DNA from: Serinus canaria | Lineage: Eukaryota > Chordata > Aves > Passeriformes > Fringillidae | Assembly: GCF_022539315.1 (NCBI RefSeq) | Contig: NC_066316.1 | Coordinates: 24,417,245 to 24,481,244 of the forward strand | DNA: 64,000 nt | Reading direction: 5' to 3' | Shown: piece after piece, positions 12,984 to 23,890 of the stretch | Position numbering within the stretch: the first letter of the stretch is position 1 | How the letters are laid out: each line of letters begins with the position of its first letter | Made by a program: the position numbers and the translations under genes | The notes under the pieces: model-generated | Seen by the model: only the letters and a program-made list of their open reading frames with translations | The model's database searches: none | Told to the model about the DNA's origin: nothing

Positions 12984-15149
12984 TTGGTAGAATTTCCAGA
13001 TTCCAAATCTAGCTGGAAAGAATGCTGTCAGCATTTTGGTGGCAATAGAGGGATAATTTCCTCCTTTCTTTTAATACTGAAGATTTACCTCTCCTCCCTG
13101 AAGATAGTCTTCAATGTTTAAACTAATCTCTTGCTCTCTTGCAGTACACAAGGAGAGCACATGGGGGATTATTTTGATTTAGTTAGGGGAGAGTAGTATG
13201 TCCAAGGAATTGACCTTGCTTTGCTAACTGATGGTTAACTATACAGTTGTTAGAGCTGTGTTTAAACCTTTAAATGTCTTTCAGGACTTTCAAAAAGTTA
13301 TTTTAAAAGAAATCTTTATTAAATGGGAGTAATGTATTTCTGGAGACTTGCCCTCAGTTTATTTGCCTTTTAGTTGCAGAAACAAGCAATTCTTCCCCAT
13401 AGCAAGCTTGACTCATCACATAACTATAAACAGAGATACTGTATACTAAGTTTAGGTGACATGGACAGTTTTCTCTTCTTCTCAGGCTCTCTAACACCAC
13501 CATTTTGTAACAGCAAATCCCACAAATTAAATGGAAGGTGGAAAAAAGAGTGTGCATCATGTTTAAAAGTGGTGATGCATATGTAAAATGAGTGAGGGTT
13601 ACAGTTTCTTACTGGTATCCATTCCTTAAGTGAGTCAGTTAAGTCTCATTTATATCACATGGGAAAGGGAAGGTTGCAGTGCTGTCCCCGAAAGTATCAC
13701 CACCAGATCACTCTGATTTTCAGGATCACAGTTATTATTTGCCACTGATGATTAGAAAGGCCACATATAATAAATAGACCACAAGTTTTAAAAGCTCACT
13801 GGAGATGCCTGCTTTTGCTCACTAGGATTTTTCCTCTAAATAATGAAATATTTCTTGTAAGCCAGGAGAAGTGCCACAAAACAGCATTATCTTAAATTCT
13901 GCCCAAGGCCTAAAGGGAAGTGTGTAATTTTCAAACATAATTGTATGAAGTATTTGTCCTTGGAGTCATACCTAAGAGTTCAAAATTATATTTAGCTGAG
14001 CAATTTTAAATTGATTTTTATTTTGGTCTTGCTAATCAATGAACAATGAAGTCTGTGTATGTCATCACCATATTGCTGCATAAAAATATTTGCTCACTCT
14101 GAGCTATTGCTTTTCTTCCCTTCCTGAGTGCTGAAATGTGCTTAACTTGGTGCTACTTTATGATTTCATGTAGGTACCTTCTGTTTCACTCTTTTTGATA
14201 GAAATAATCTCTCCTTGGATAGAAAATGAAATTCACATGTGCTGTAAATCAAGTCAAAGATGTGAAGAGATCTCTAAATTTCTGCAAGGTTGTTTCCACT
14301 TTCCTTCCTAATACCCTTAATGGGTATTAAAGCTTGATAATTGCAAAAACCTGCTTCAAAAGCAGCTCTCTGGAGGTTTCTTCAGATGCAGAATTCTTTG
14401 TATTGCCATCAAGCAAACTTAGCTTCCTCCCTTCTTCATGCTATCCAGTTTCCTTTCCTGATACAGGTTTGTATAATTGCTGGGACAAATTATTGCTTGT
14501 TTTACTAAATCCTACTGTGAACATTGGTTTTATATTTTAATGCTGAAGCAGGAAATGGTAACGTTTTCCCGATGGTAAATTGTTTTGAGTGGATGGAACT
14601 GTTCTGTGTCTGGTCATGGTTTGTTCTACTTATTACCCAGCTTGTCAGATCATCCTGTGTAAAACATCTGGTTTATTTCTAAAATACTACAGAAAAATTT
14701 ACGTTGTTTCATATTTAGGTTCAGAGTGTTTTAAGAGCTAGGTCTAAGTTTCAGCTTCAGGCTATTGGATCAACATTTTCATGGCTTATAGGAGATGAGG
14801 GAAATAAATTTGCTTAAAGGTAGTGGGTTTTCTTCTTAATTTTTTTAATTTAAATTCTTACTTGAGGAAGATATTGAGATGAGCATAGGTGTCTAAAGCC
14901 ATTTTAAACTCTGGAATATCATCTCTGGCTTCCTGCAACTTTAAAATGGCCCATATTTTCCTGTGTTTTGTGTTTTATCTGCAGTCAAAGGTTTTTGATA
15001 TGTTGACCAAACTAGTGTTTGGATGCCTAAATTACTTGGGAAAAAAGCCCCAAACCCAAGGTAACTGGAAGAAATATTAATGCTTGAACCTGACAATCAA
15101 AATGTAGTTTGTAATGGTCACAGTTGTAGAAATTAATTGCTGGAAACTT

Positions 15150-15640
15150 TGGTGTGGTATAATCCCAACTAGCAACAAAACACCACACAGCTCACTACCC
15201 CAGGTGGGATAAGAATTGGAATTAGCAAACAAACCAAAGCAAGGAATTAACTCACTGTTTCCCATGGGTAGGCAGGTGTTCATCCATCCCCAGGACAGCC
15301 AGGGTCTGTTACACACAACAGTGACTTGGGAAGGCAAAACATCATCACTCCAAATGTCCCCACTTCCCTTTTCTGTCCCCAGCTTTATATGCTGATCATG
15401 ATGCCATGTGGTATCCCCTGGGTCAGCTGGGGTCAGCTGTCCTGGCTGTGTCCCCTCCCAGCTCCTTGTGCCTCCCCAGCCTCCTCGTTGATGGGGTGAG
15501 GAGCAGAAATGGCCTTGGCTCTGGGTAAGCTCTGCTCAACACTGACAGAAACATCCCTGTGTTATCAACACATCCCAAACACAGCCCTATACTAGCCACT
15601 GTGAGGAAAATGAGCCCTATCCCAGCCAAAACCAGCATGA
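15150..15640 (-). mobile_element. Solo LTR of an avian endogenous retrovirus, antisense to MTA3
   Basis: Read on the minus strand, the element begins near tgctggttttggctggga at the high coordinate and ends near ggttgctagttgggattata... at the low one, the layout of a widespread avian LTR that I recall. A TATA-like box (catataaagc) is present on the minus strand around 15383-15393. Further recognisable blocks are the gtgttatcaacac and ggtcagctggggtcagctgt segments. No retroviral gag, pol or env frame lies on either side, so it is a solo LTR. It is diverged by many substitutions and indels. ERVL class is my best guess; the family name is uncertain and the ends are approximate. The antisense orientation is what is usually tolerated in introns, because the LTR polyadenylation signal is then off the transcript. 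Confidence 0.75.
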
Positions 15641-17128
15641 ACATAAACCTTTTAATATGAATTTCTGTTTTTTAATTAACTATATGCCTAATTAAAAAAT
15701 GCTTCACCTTGGAATAGAGTTAAGATTTATTTACTGTCAGTGTTACAGATGTCTAAATAATTCTGAATTGAGTTATAATTTGACTTGAACCTGTACATAT
15801 GCCTGGTGAGGCTGTGGGTTGTCAAGAGATGGGTAAAATTGTTGTTTTCATTCTTGTTTTCTTGCTCTCTTTCTCCCCAAAACATGCCAAAACAGGGAAG
15901 GGGATGGGGGTGTCTACAGCAAGATAGACTTAGGGTGGAATTGAGTTTGAAGAAGTTGATTATACCAGGGTATGTTGTTATATCACTTTTGTGAAAAGAA
16001 CTATTAGAAGTGGAATGAACTACACACAGACATGATTAAAAAAAGTAGTAGTGTTGCATTTGGAGAGAACTGTGGTTGCTATGAGGATGCAGGCAGGCTT
16101 CAATTTGAAATAGTCTTTGTAGGTTGGTTGTAAAAATGGTTATTATTAGGAGAGCGGGTGAGGTCCTCTGTTGTAGGTAGTTAGATGAAATACTATCTCC
16201 TGCTGAGGTTCTGTTGTTGAGTTTCTGAGAAACATTTTGTAAACTACACTTGGTTTTGCAGATGATGGATAATTTACCAGGTAGAAAGTTGTCAAATTTT
16301 AAAGAAGTTTTTAAAGGGTCTGTATTTTTGCGTTCATTATTCAGAGGGACTTTTTGTCCTTTTTGGGAAGCTGGAGGAAGTCCAGATTCAAGCTCCACAT
16401 GTCCCAAAAATCCACTAGAAGTTCAGTCCTCAAGATCCCAGGGTAGCTCTTTTGGAGAGCCTGCCATTGTGTGACATGTTAGCAAGCACTGGGAACGTTG
16501 CCCTTCAGTTCTATATGTGACTCTTTGTAGTGTCTGCTTTTATTTCTTCCTGTCTTGCTTAAAATAGAAACAACTTTAAATCTTATTTAAATATGCAAAT
16601 TCACTGCATTTGTTGTCAGTATGGAAGAAGGTTAACATAGTGGAAGACATTAGACTTTTTCAGTTTTCTTAGACTGATTTTGCAGTCTTGGACTTCAATT
16701 ATGTTTAGTAAATTTCAGTTCATAGAAAGTGTGCTTTTCTCCAGGACTTCTGTAAAAGTTTTAGTACTAGTAATATTGGCAAGAGAAAGTCAAACCCAAA
16801 ACTGGTCAACAAGCAAGAGAAAAAAACAGAGGAAAGAAGATGAAAAAAGAATGAGTAATGTTGACAGGATTGTTCTTAAACTGTGTGAAAGACATCAATG
16901 CGTAGTGCAGAGGAGAGGAGCATGATTTTTTAAAGGGTTGAAGTAGAAGTGTATAATTCAAAATACTTAACATTCTGTCAAGTTACATAAACTGTAGTCC
17001 TGTTAAACTCATCTTTTCTTTGAAATACTAAAGGAGGTTGCTAAGGGGTGGGGGGGATGTCAAATGAAATGGCTGCAATGATGTTATGCAACACAGTTAA
17101 TTTCGACCTACGCTCTGCTTCTCTGCAG

Positions 17129-17255
17129 AAGAAGTTGAAGAAGAGTCTGAAACTACAATTGAGGTTGATTTGACTGATAAACAGAAACATCAGTTGAAGC
17201 ACAGAGAGCTTTTCCTTTCTCGCCAGTATGAGTCCCTACCAGCAACGCACATCAG
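17129..17255 (+). CDS. MTA3: MTA3 internal exon A: middle of BAH domain
   Basis: The exon is 127 bp: two bases finishing a split codon, 41 full codons and two bases of the next. It reads (K)[19 protein letters not shown] followed by [20 protein letters not shown] and HI(R). The acceptor is a pyrimidine-rich stretch ending ctctgcag and the donor is gtaag. The upstream intron is phase 1 and the downstream one phase 2. The exon covers about residues 64 to 106 of the human protein, inside the N-terminal BAH domain. It starts with the acidic loop (EVEEESE) that differs among MTA1, MTA2 and MTA3. The basic stretch [13 protein letters not shown] is shared by the whole family. BAH domains mediate protein and chromatin contacts. 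No disabling change is seen. Confidence 0.95.
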
Positions 17256-18135
17256 GTAAGGAGTAGTAAATACAATTTCTCTGTGTGCTCTGCTGGGTGG
17301 ATTGCCTGCCCATAGCCCGTCTGCTGGACTGCTACAGCCTTGCAGAAGGGTATCACTGATCTTAGATGAGTTGGGCCAGGTTATCCCATGAACTGCTTTG
17401 GAAGCACCTTTGTTTTTTCCTTCTGTTACTTGGTGTTTGAGCCTTAGAAGGGACAAGAGTCTCAGAGCTCTAGCTTGCCAGTTGATAGCATCAGTTGATA
17501 ATTCAGTGGAAAGTCAGTCTGTTGCTGCTTTGGAAGGGCTAATTTTTTTTTTAGTTATTCTGCTGGCCAAAGGAAGCTTGACCATTTTGTCTGGCCTGGA
17601 GAACAACAGATGGGTTTGGAAAGGAGGCAGTGACTCATTGGTCAGATCTGCAGTTCAGGGCTGCGTGCACGTAAAATTAAAATTACCCCAACTTCACTAA
17701 ATGTGAAGAAGTCATGACTGAGTTTGGCTAAATGTTGCAGAAGCATTTCAAGGATTGTTTTAAATTGCCTTTAATGCTAACATAGGAAGAGGCTTGCTAA
17801 AGCTCAAAGTGTTTGTCAACTTCTTTCTGTAAGTAACGTAGGTTCTCATGTCATCTTCTATTTAGCAGTCAGAAAAACTTTTTTTTGTGTTGGAATGAGG
17901 GGATGATGAATCTAGAAATGGAAAAGAAATAGCACAGTGTCGGGGGGAGTCTAATTTAGTGTGAAAAAAATGCATTCTTACATTGCATTCTTAAGGAGTT
18001 TTTATTTTCCTATTACATCTAGCTGCCCCAAGCTATTTCAGACCATAAGTCTAGAAGTTGCCAAAAAAAAAGGTACATATTATCCAACAGGAGAAGCACA
18101 TTTTATGTGGATATTTATTTTCTCTCTTATTAACA

Positions 18136-18432
18136 AATCACAAAATCATGGAAACTATTCTGTGTTGGAATGGGCCCACAAGCATCACTGAGTCCAGCTC
18201 CTGGCCCTGCACAAGACACCCCAGGAGTCCCACCATGTGCCTGAGAGCATTGTCCAAACACTTCTAGAACCCTGTCAGGTTGGTGCTGTGAGCACTGCCC
18301 TGGGGAGCCTGCTGCAGTGCCCAGCCACCCTGTGGGTAAAAAGCCTTTTTCTAATATCCAACCCAAACCTCTCTTGACACAATTCAGGCCATTCCTTTGG
18401 GTCCTGTCACTGGGCACCACAGAGATGAGAGG
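18136..18432 (-). mobile_element. CR1 LINE fragment, antisense, 3' end (CR1-J-like)
   Basis: From the low coordinate it reads the reverse complement of a CR1 3' end: atcacaaaatcatggaaact, then gagtccagctcctggccctg, agagcattgtccaaacactt and gtcctgtcactgggcaccac. The minus-strand frame still shows the end of the reverse-transcriptase ORF2 as SDRTQRNGL. It is the best preserved repeat in the window, hence probably the youngest CR1 here. The wording matches CR1-J elements that I recall from songbirds and other neoavian birds, which helps suggest the host group. Confidence 0.88.
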
Positions 18433-19404
18433 TTGCTTATCTCTTTTGCTGACAACACAAAAACTGGAAGTTGGAAATTTTTGTATTAATTTCTTGTGCT
18501 TTATTCAGCTCCTTCTTTTGACTTTGAGAAAGTCATTTAACTGTCAATTTTCTGCTGCTCCAACTATAGCATGGAGATAATAATCCTGTGCAGTTTCTTT
18601 TACTTACTTTGACATTTAGATATTGAAATAAGGTATTCTCCTTGCCAAGGGAAGATTACATAGAAGAAGTATTGTAAATGTCTTCTCACCTCACAATTCA
18701 GGGAGCAAATACAATAGAGGTTCTCCAGTACATAGTTCACAAAGAAGGCAGAAAAACACGTGAATTCATAGTACATGCCACACAGCACAGCAGGCAAAAG
18801 CAGAGTGATGACTTGCATCTACTTTTCAGAACAGATGAATGTTGTAGGACTGTGCTGTCACGTGTTACTAAGACCTTTAGCAGACAAATTCTGGAACAAG
18901 TTTGATGTTTCAACATTTTGAAACTGCTTTTAAAAAGAAACAACAAGGCACATGTGCTGTAAGGTATTCCTGCTATTCTTTACTTAGATCTTTAACTTAC
19001 TTGTGTTCACATTCTGTGGTTTTCCGTGGTTTTCTTAACTTTTAATAATTAGCTTGTCCTCTAAAGAGGATAGAAATATTGAGGAGGTGGCACTCCTCTA
19101 GCTTTCTTCCATGAGTACTCCAGAATACTCCAGGATGAAGATATCACAGCTTCTCTGGGTGTCTGTTTTGGTGTTTGATGTCTGTTACAGTGATTTTTTT
19201 TCCTTGTCATCTATTTGGGATTTTACTTATTGAAACTTTGTCCTATCACTGCTTCTCTGAAAGGAGCCTGGTGCCACCTTAGTTATTTTTTCATTAGCTA
19301 ATTGAACAAAGCAGTTGAATTTCTCCTTTTAGTTGTCATACCTTAAGAGTGAACAAATCTAATTTAATATCAGCTGCAGATGTGTTGAAAATGTATTTTT
19401 TCCC

Positions 19405-19687
19405 AGGGTCAGCAACTGAGGGATACCCCCAGTAAGCAGCTGCCTGCTGGACTTTGTATCATTCACCACAGCCTTTCCAGTCTGGTGGTTTTTTCCAAGC
19501 TTGTCTCCTTGTCCAGTCCATACGTTTCCAATCTTCTTGAAGGACACTGGGACACTGCAGGCCTTGCTGAAGTCAGGTTCAGTGACATTCTCTGCTGTCA
19601 CTTGTCTACCAAGTCAGTTGCCTCCATATAGGAAGCCAGGGGATATCTATGCAATCAAAGCCAGGGTAGCACCACGATGTTGGCCTT
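19405..19687 (-). mobile_element. CR1 LINE fragment, antisense, internal ORF2
   Basis: The plus strand reads gtcagcaactgagggatac, ctggactttgtatcattcac, cttgctgaagtcaggttcag and tctaccaagtcagttgcctc. In order these match the reverse complement of the central reverse-transcriptase region of avian CR1. The copy is degenerate, with no usable frame. It lies about 1 kb downstream of the CR1 3' fragment at 18136-18432 in the same orientation, so the two could be parts of one insertion interrupted by unrelated sequence, or two independent events. Confidence 0.65.
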
Positions 19688-21464
19688 TGCTCTAAGCACT
19701 TAGAGTTTTAGCCCTTAGGAAAAACTGGATTTACAGGAGTAAATGGTACAATGGTATAGAGAGGAGATTGGATGTTGGAAATCAATTCTCACCAGAGTAA
19801 TTACACAAAAACTCAACCCCTCTGGAAGGAAGAGGAGAAAGTTCAGGTTGATTTTAAGAGCATGGAGGAGATTTTTGACAGCTAAAGATCTTGACCTTTT
19901 CCCAACATCTTCAGCCAAGAAAATATCTGAGACTGACTGCATTTTTGTTGAAATTGAAGGTGTAAAAGAATTTTACCTAGAATGTTTTTATTTAGTTTTT
20001 ACTTATAAGGTTTTACTGCTTTTGTTTTGTCTTTCTTCTTTTCTAAACTTTACCCTTTTAATGTTTTTCAAAGTGAATGGTAGAGGAAATTTACACCTCT
20101 TTCCCTCCAAAAAAACCCTATCACTAAGATTACTTTTGTTGTATTTCACAATTCCAAATACAGTGATGTCTCATTTATACACCTATTGCTGTTACTTCAT
20201 AGTTGAACTCCAGAGTAACTACCTTGCAGTAATTTATTGGGTTAGATTTCTTTGATGGGCATGTCTAATTCTGGAGCTTTTTGATCTGCAGCTCTGGGTT
20301 TTGAATAATTCTGTTGTAACCTGTTTGCTTTGGTATTAGTGAAATACAGTTTCATTCTGATATTTTTATTTTGTTATGTATGCATTATTATGTAACTGTT
20401 TTGATATGTAATTTGTTTCTAGAAATGCTGGGATTTGTTTAGACTTCATCTTGTCTCCCCTTAAAATTAGATGTCACTCTGCCATTTCAGTAGCTTTATG
20501 GAGCAGCAAAAGTTTTGGCATAAAAAAAGCCTGGAGAGCCAGATTTAGAAAATAATTAGAAGTGGGTAGTGTAACAATTAAGTGTGGCAATGGTGCCTTG
20601 TGTACAGAGTTCTTGCAGTGGAATGTGTTTCAGAAGGTGGAATTACCTAGCTTGCTCTGGGGTCACGGTGTGTGGCACAGAACAAGCTCATGTGTCAGCC
20701 TGGGGTTCAAAGACAAGCCTTGTTACCTTCCTGCCTACTTGTCAAGTTACAAGTGAAATTGTTGCTCAGATGTGTGCAGTCAGTACCAGCCCTCCAGTGG
20801 ATTATCTCCTTCCTTCCTTCCTAATCCCTGCACGATGCAGATGCAGTTTTGCCAGGCTCTGTAATCCCAGTGTCCTTGTCCTTGCCGGACTCCCTGTGCC
20901 ACTCTCCTTCATTAATGTCACCCAGGGAGTGCCCCCAGGGTCGGTGCAGGTGGCTCCTGTGAGCAGTGCCATCCCAGAGAGGGGCTGAGCTGAGCCAGTG
21001 CTGGGTGCTTGGGCTCTCAGAGGTTTGAGCATTACCAAATACATCATTTAGGAAAGGTATGAAAAGTTACGGGGTGAAGAATGGTGAAAGGTGTCAGAAA
21101 TTATCTGCCAGTGTTGCAAAATTCACCATAAAATTTAGCATGTGGTAAAAGTGGGTTCTTGTATAAAAATCTGCAAATGGTTATCTTGTTGGAGATGCAT
21201 TGGGTTATGAGCTTTGAGCTTTAAAATTATTTTTCATTCTTAAGCACTGAAGTGTTAATACGTATTAAACAGTTTAGATTGTTGTAAAAGATGCTTTAGT
21301 ATCTAAGTTCGTTTGTAATTGCTCTAAAGTTAAATATTTCTTATGAATTGTGTAGAAGAATTTATTTATATATCAAAGTTCATCTTACCATTTCAATATC
21401 TTGGCTTATTTCTTGTTTGCTTATTTGGTGTTCCTGACTTGAGGTTGGGAGGTTTTTATTGTAA

Positions 21465-21479
21465 GATGATGATGATGAT
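21465..21479. repeat. (GAT)5 trinucleotide run
   Basis: Five GAT units in a row. Confidence 0.9.
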
Positions 21480-23290
21480 TATATTTTAAGTGTTTGGAAA
21501 GTATACATAAGTCAGGCATTCTAAGATGTCATAATAAAAGCAGGTGTGAATCTTTTGGGCTGCTTTATACAGCAATAAAAACCTCTACCCCATTCAGGAA
21601 AAAAAACCCCAGAAATAATATTCTTTTTCTTGCATTTCAGTTTACATATGTAGGTTATCTGTACATTACATAGATGTTTGTCATAATGGGGTTTGTTCAA
21701 ATAACTGCAGTAAATTTACACCCTAATGTTTAATGGGGAGTGTTTATTCAATGTGCAATTGCATAAACTAAGTGTTTTTTAGGTTTTTTAGAAGATTCTA
21801 TTTGTTGCTTGGCATAAACAGCAAAGTCAAGTTTTCTGTACAGAAAAACTTTCTGAGCATTGATTCTGAAATATTCTTACATGTACCCTTTATTTTAAAA
21901 ACTGACAAAACCACGAAAAGAGCCCTCAAAATTACCCTAAGATGGTCATGGCTTGGTACTACTTCTGTTCCAGCACAGAAAGGTCTTCATAAGCCTTTTA
22001 AAAATGGTGATTGCATAAGATAGTTTTATTAAAAGCTGATTAATAGGACTGGGGAGAACGTACCTGTGCATATGTGATGTTAAAGAGCATCCAAACAGTC
22101 AGATCATGAGAAGAGTTCTTCAATTTTTATTAAGCAATTTGTACTGTCTACATACTTTTAGATGTAAATGTACAAAAAAAGTGTACTTAAACTTCTAAAG
22201 TACCAGTCTGTAAGGATCTTGGTTTCCCTCTGATCATTAATGGAATTCAGAACACAGCGTTAATTTTTTTTTTCAGTTTGGTGTTTTGTAATTTTTATTT
22301 GTTTGTTTGGTGATGGTGTTTTTTTGGTGTTTTGGATGTTGTGTTTTTGGTTGTTAAATGGTACCCTTGCTCCTTGGATAGATTAAAGAAGCTTGGATTT
22401 GTACCACTTTGTAGACATAGAAGAAAAAGTAGCTTAAGAACATGCAGTTTATTAGAAGGTGTCATGCTTGCAAACTGTAACCTTAGATGTGTTAGAAATG
22501 ACTCAGTTATTTGAAGTATCAATATTAGTGAGTCCTGATGAAATCATGAACAGCAAAAAAGAAAGTTGTGTGATAGAACTAAGGTGTAGAGAAAATTTTT
22601 TTTTCTGAATGTGGGATTCCTTAACTCAAAACACAACAAATGGTCTGAAGCTCAAGACAGATATGGCAGGTCATTTTATGGTGTTACTTCTTGAGACAGG
22701 GACCTTTATAATTTAGTGGTATTAATTCGGGATTTCTACTTCTGGAATTCCTGGCAAACTATAAGTTTCTGCAGACAGGGGGTGTGAGTATATATACAAA
22801 CTCTAGCTACTTTTAAAAACCTTACTATGATCCTTATAAGCCTGATTATTTGCTGGCATAAATGGATAAGGAGTGAATTTGTTTTGCATAAGCATGTGCT
22901 TACTAATAATTTAGATTGTTAAGCAAGGTATTCTTCCCTTCTGGAATGAGTTTATTTGGAGCAAAAGGACTTTTGAAGCATGTCTGACTATTTTTTTCTT
23001 TTTTTCCTCTTCCAGTAATATTCAAATTATTCTTACCTGAATTAAAATGAAAATTCTGTTCAGGACACCATCCTGTTTTCATGTGTGGTCAATAGCCAGT
23101 ACTAGTAACAGTGTAAGAAAAAGTGTATTTATCAGTGGAAAACTGTCACATAAATATCTGAACATCAGTACATATTTCTCTGTAGTTTTCTCTGTATAAT
23201 TACAAAGTAGGAGCCTTCCTTAGGGTGCAGAACTTTTACTTTCTGTTGCTTGGAGTGGTGTGTGTTGCTTCTGAGCTGGGCAATTTGTAA

Positions 23291-23345
23291 TAGATGTGAT
23301 GATCTTAAAGGTGTTCTCCAACCTAAATGGTTTAATCAATGTATG
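23291..23345 (+). mobile_element. CR1 LINE 3' tail, sense
   Basis: The segment tagatgtgatgatcttaaag followed by gtgttctccaacctaaatgg is the diagnostic end of many avian CR1 elements (gatgatcttaaaggt, ccaacctaaatgattctatg). Only this terminal stretch is clear. The weakly similar bases just upstream (from about 23265) may belong to it. Confidence 0.65.
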
Positions 23346-23569
23346 GAAAATCATTCCTAACCAGCTTCCTGTGGTTTTGTTCAGTTCATGTGCATCACTG
23401 CTGCTGTGCTTAAAAGCAACAGTTCTTTTACTTTTTAGCATGAATTAATCCCTAGAGAAAAAATATCAATGACTCGAGTTTGCAACAATGCAGTTTCCAG
23501 TTTGCAGAAAGTGCATCTACAGTAATGCTTGTTTTGAGATATCAAAATATGTAGTTTTACTGTGGCCAC

Positions 23570-23890
23570 ATTGAGAAAATATTTAGCTTTTAATTACTTT
23601 TAAATCCATGTCAGTTGGGCACGATTGCTTCAGGAGACTGTCTGTAAATCTTACCAATTTGGAGTGCACAAAATTAGCACTCCAGCTCAAATTAAAAATT
23701 AAAACTCTGAAGTTTTTGACTAAAAGCCACATGCAGTATCAAAATCCTGGGCCATCCATCCATATGATCTATGCACGTGTTTAGATGCCAGGCATTTATG
23801 AGTTCATTTAGATATGCATAAATTATTTAGCTGTGCATTCTGCTTTTGATTTTATTTGATCAAGTGTGTGTTAATCAGATAATACCAAAT
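23570..23890. promoter_or_regulatory. Candidate intronic regulatory block
   Basis: The block is AT-rich but complex, with TTAATTACTT, an ATGCATAAATTA POU/homeodomain-like site (23814-23825), a CACGTG within atgcacgtgt near 23773-23778, and TGATCAAGTG near the right end. No repeat family was recognised. Confidence 0.28.

Larger units (their letters stand above)
1..17128 (+). other. MTA3: MTA3 intron upstream of exon A (3' part)
   Basis: This is intronic sequence with no exon that I can recognise. I looked for the N-terminal BAH exons (MYRVGDYVYF..., CFYRRRDIS...) and saw none. CpG dinucleotides are scarce throughout, which argues against a promoter here. The stretch holds a 32-bp tandem duplication, a T/G-rich tract at about 1800-1860, two antisense CR1 fragments, a poly-C run, one sense CR1 copy and an antisense solo LTR, each listed separately. 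The rest is AT-rich sequence without a feature that I can name. The intron ends with phase 1 at the exon A acceptor. Confidence 0.88.

Noticed and set aside
15423..15644. 73-codon minus-strand open frame with a hydrophobic start
   Set aside because: It lies wholly within the solo LTR, which is non-coding.
1..17128. MTA3 promoter or first exons
   Set aside because: No CpG island and no BAH N-terminal exon were found. The gene start must lie further upstream.
18130..18420. 96-codon minus-strand open frame
   Set aside because: It is the degraded 3' end of CR1 ORF2 running into the CR1 3' region, not a host gene.
19743..20255. 170-codon plus-strand open frame, the longest in the window
   Set aside because: The composition is dominated by L, F, S and Y from T-rich DNA, there is no domain or splice context, and it lies inside an MTA3 intron. 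It is probably a chance frame.
20584..20988. 134-codon plus-strand open frame in a GC-richer patch
   Set aside because: No recognisable domain, and an overlapping antisense frame is also open. It looks like a by-product of GC content.
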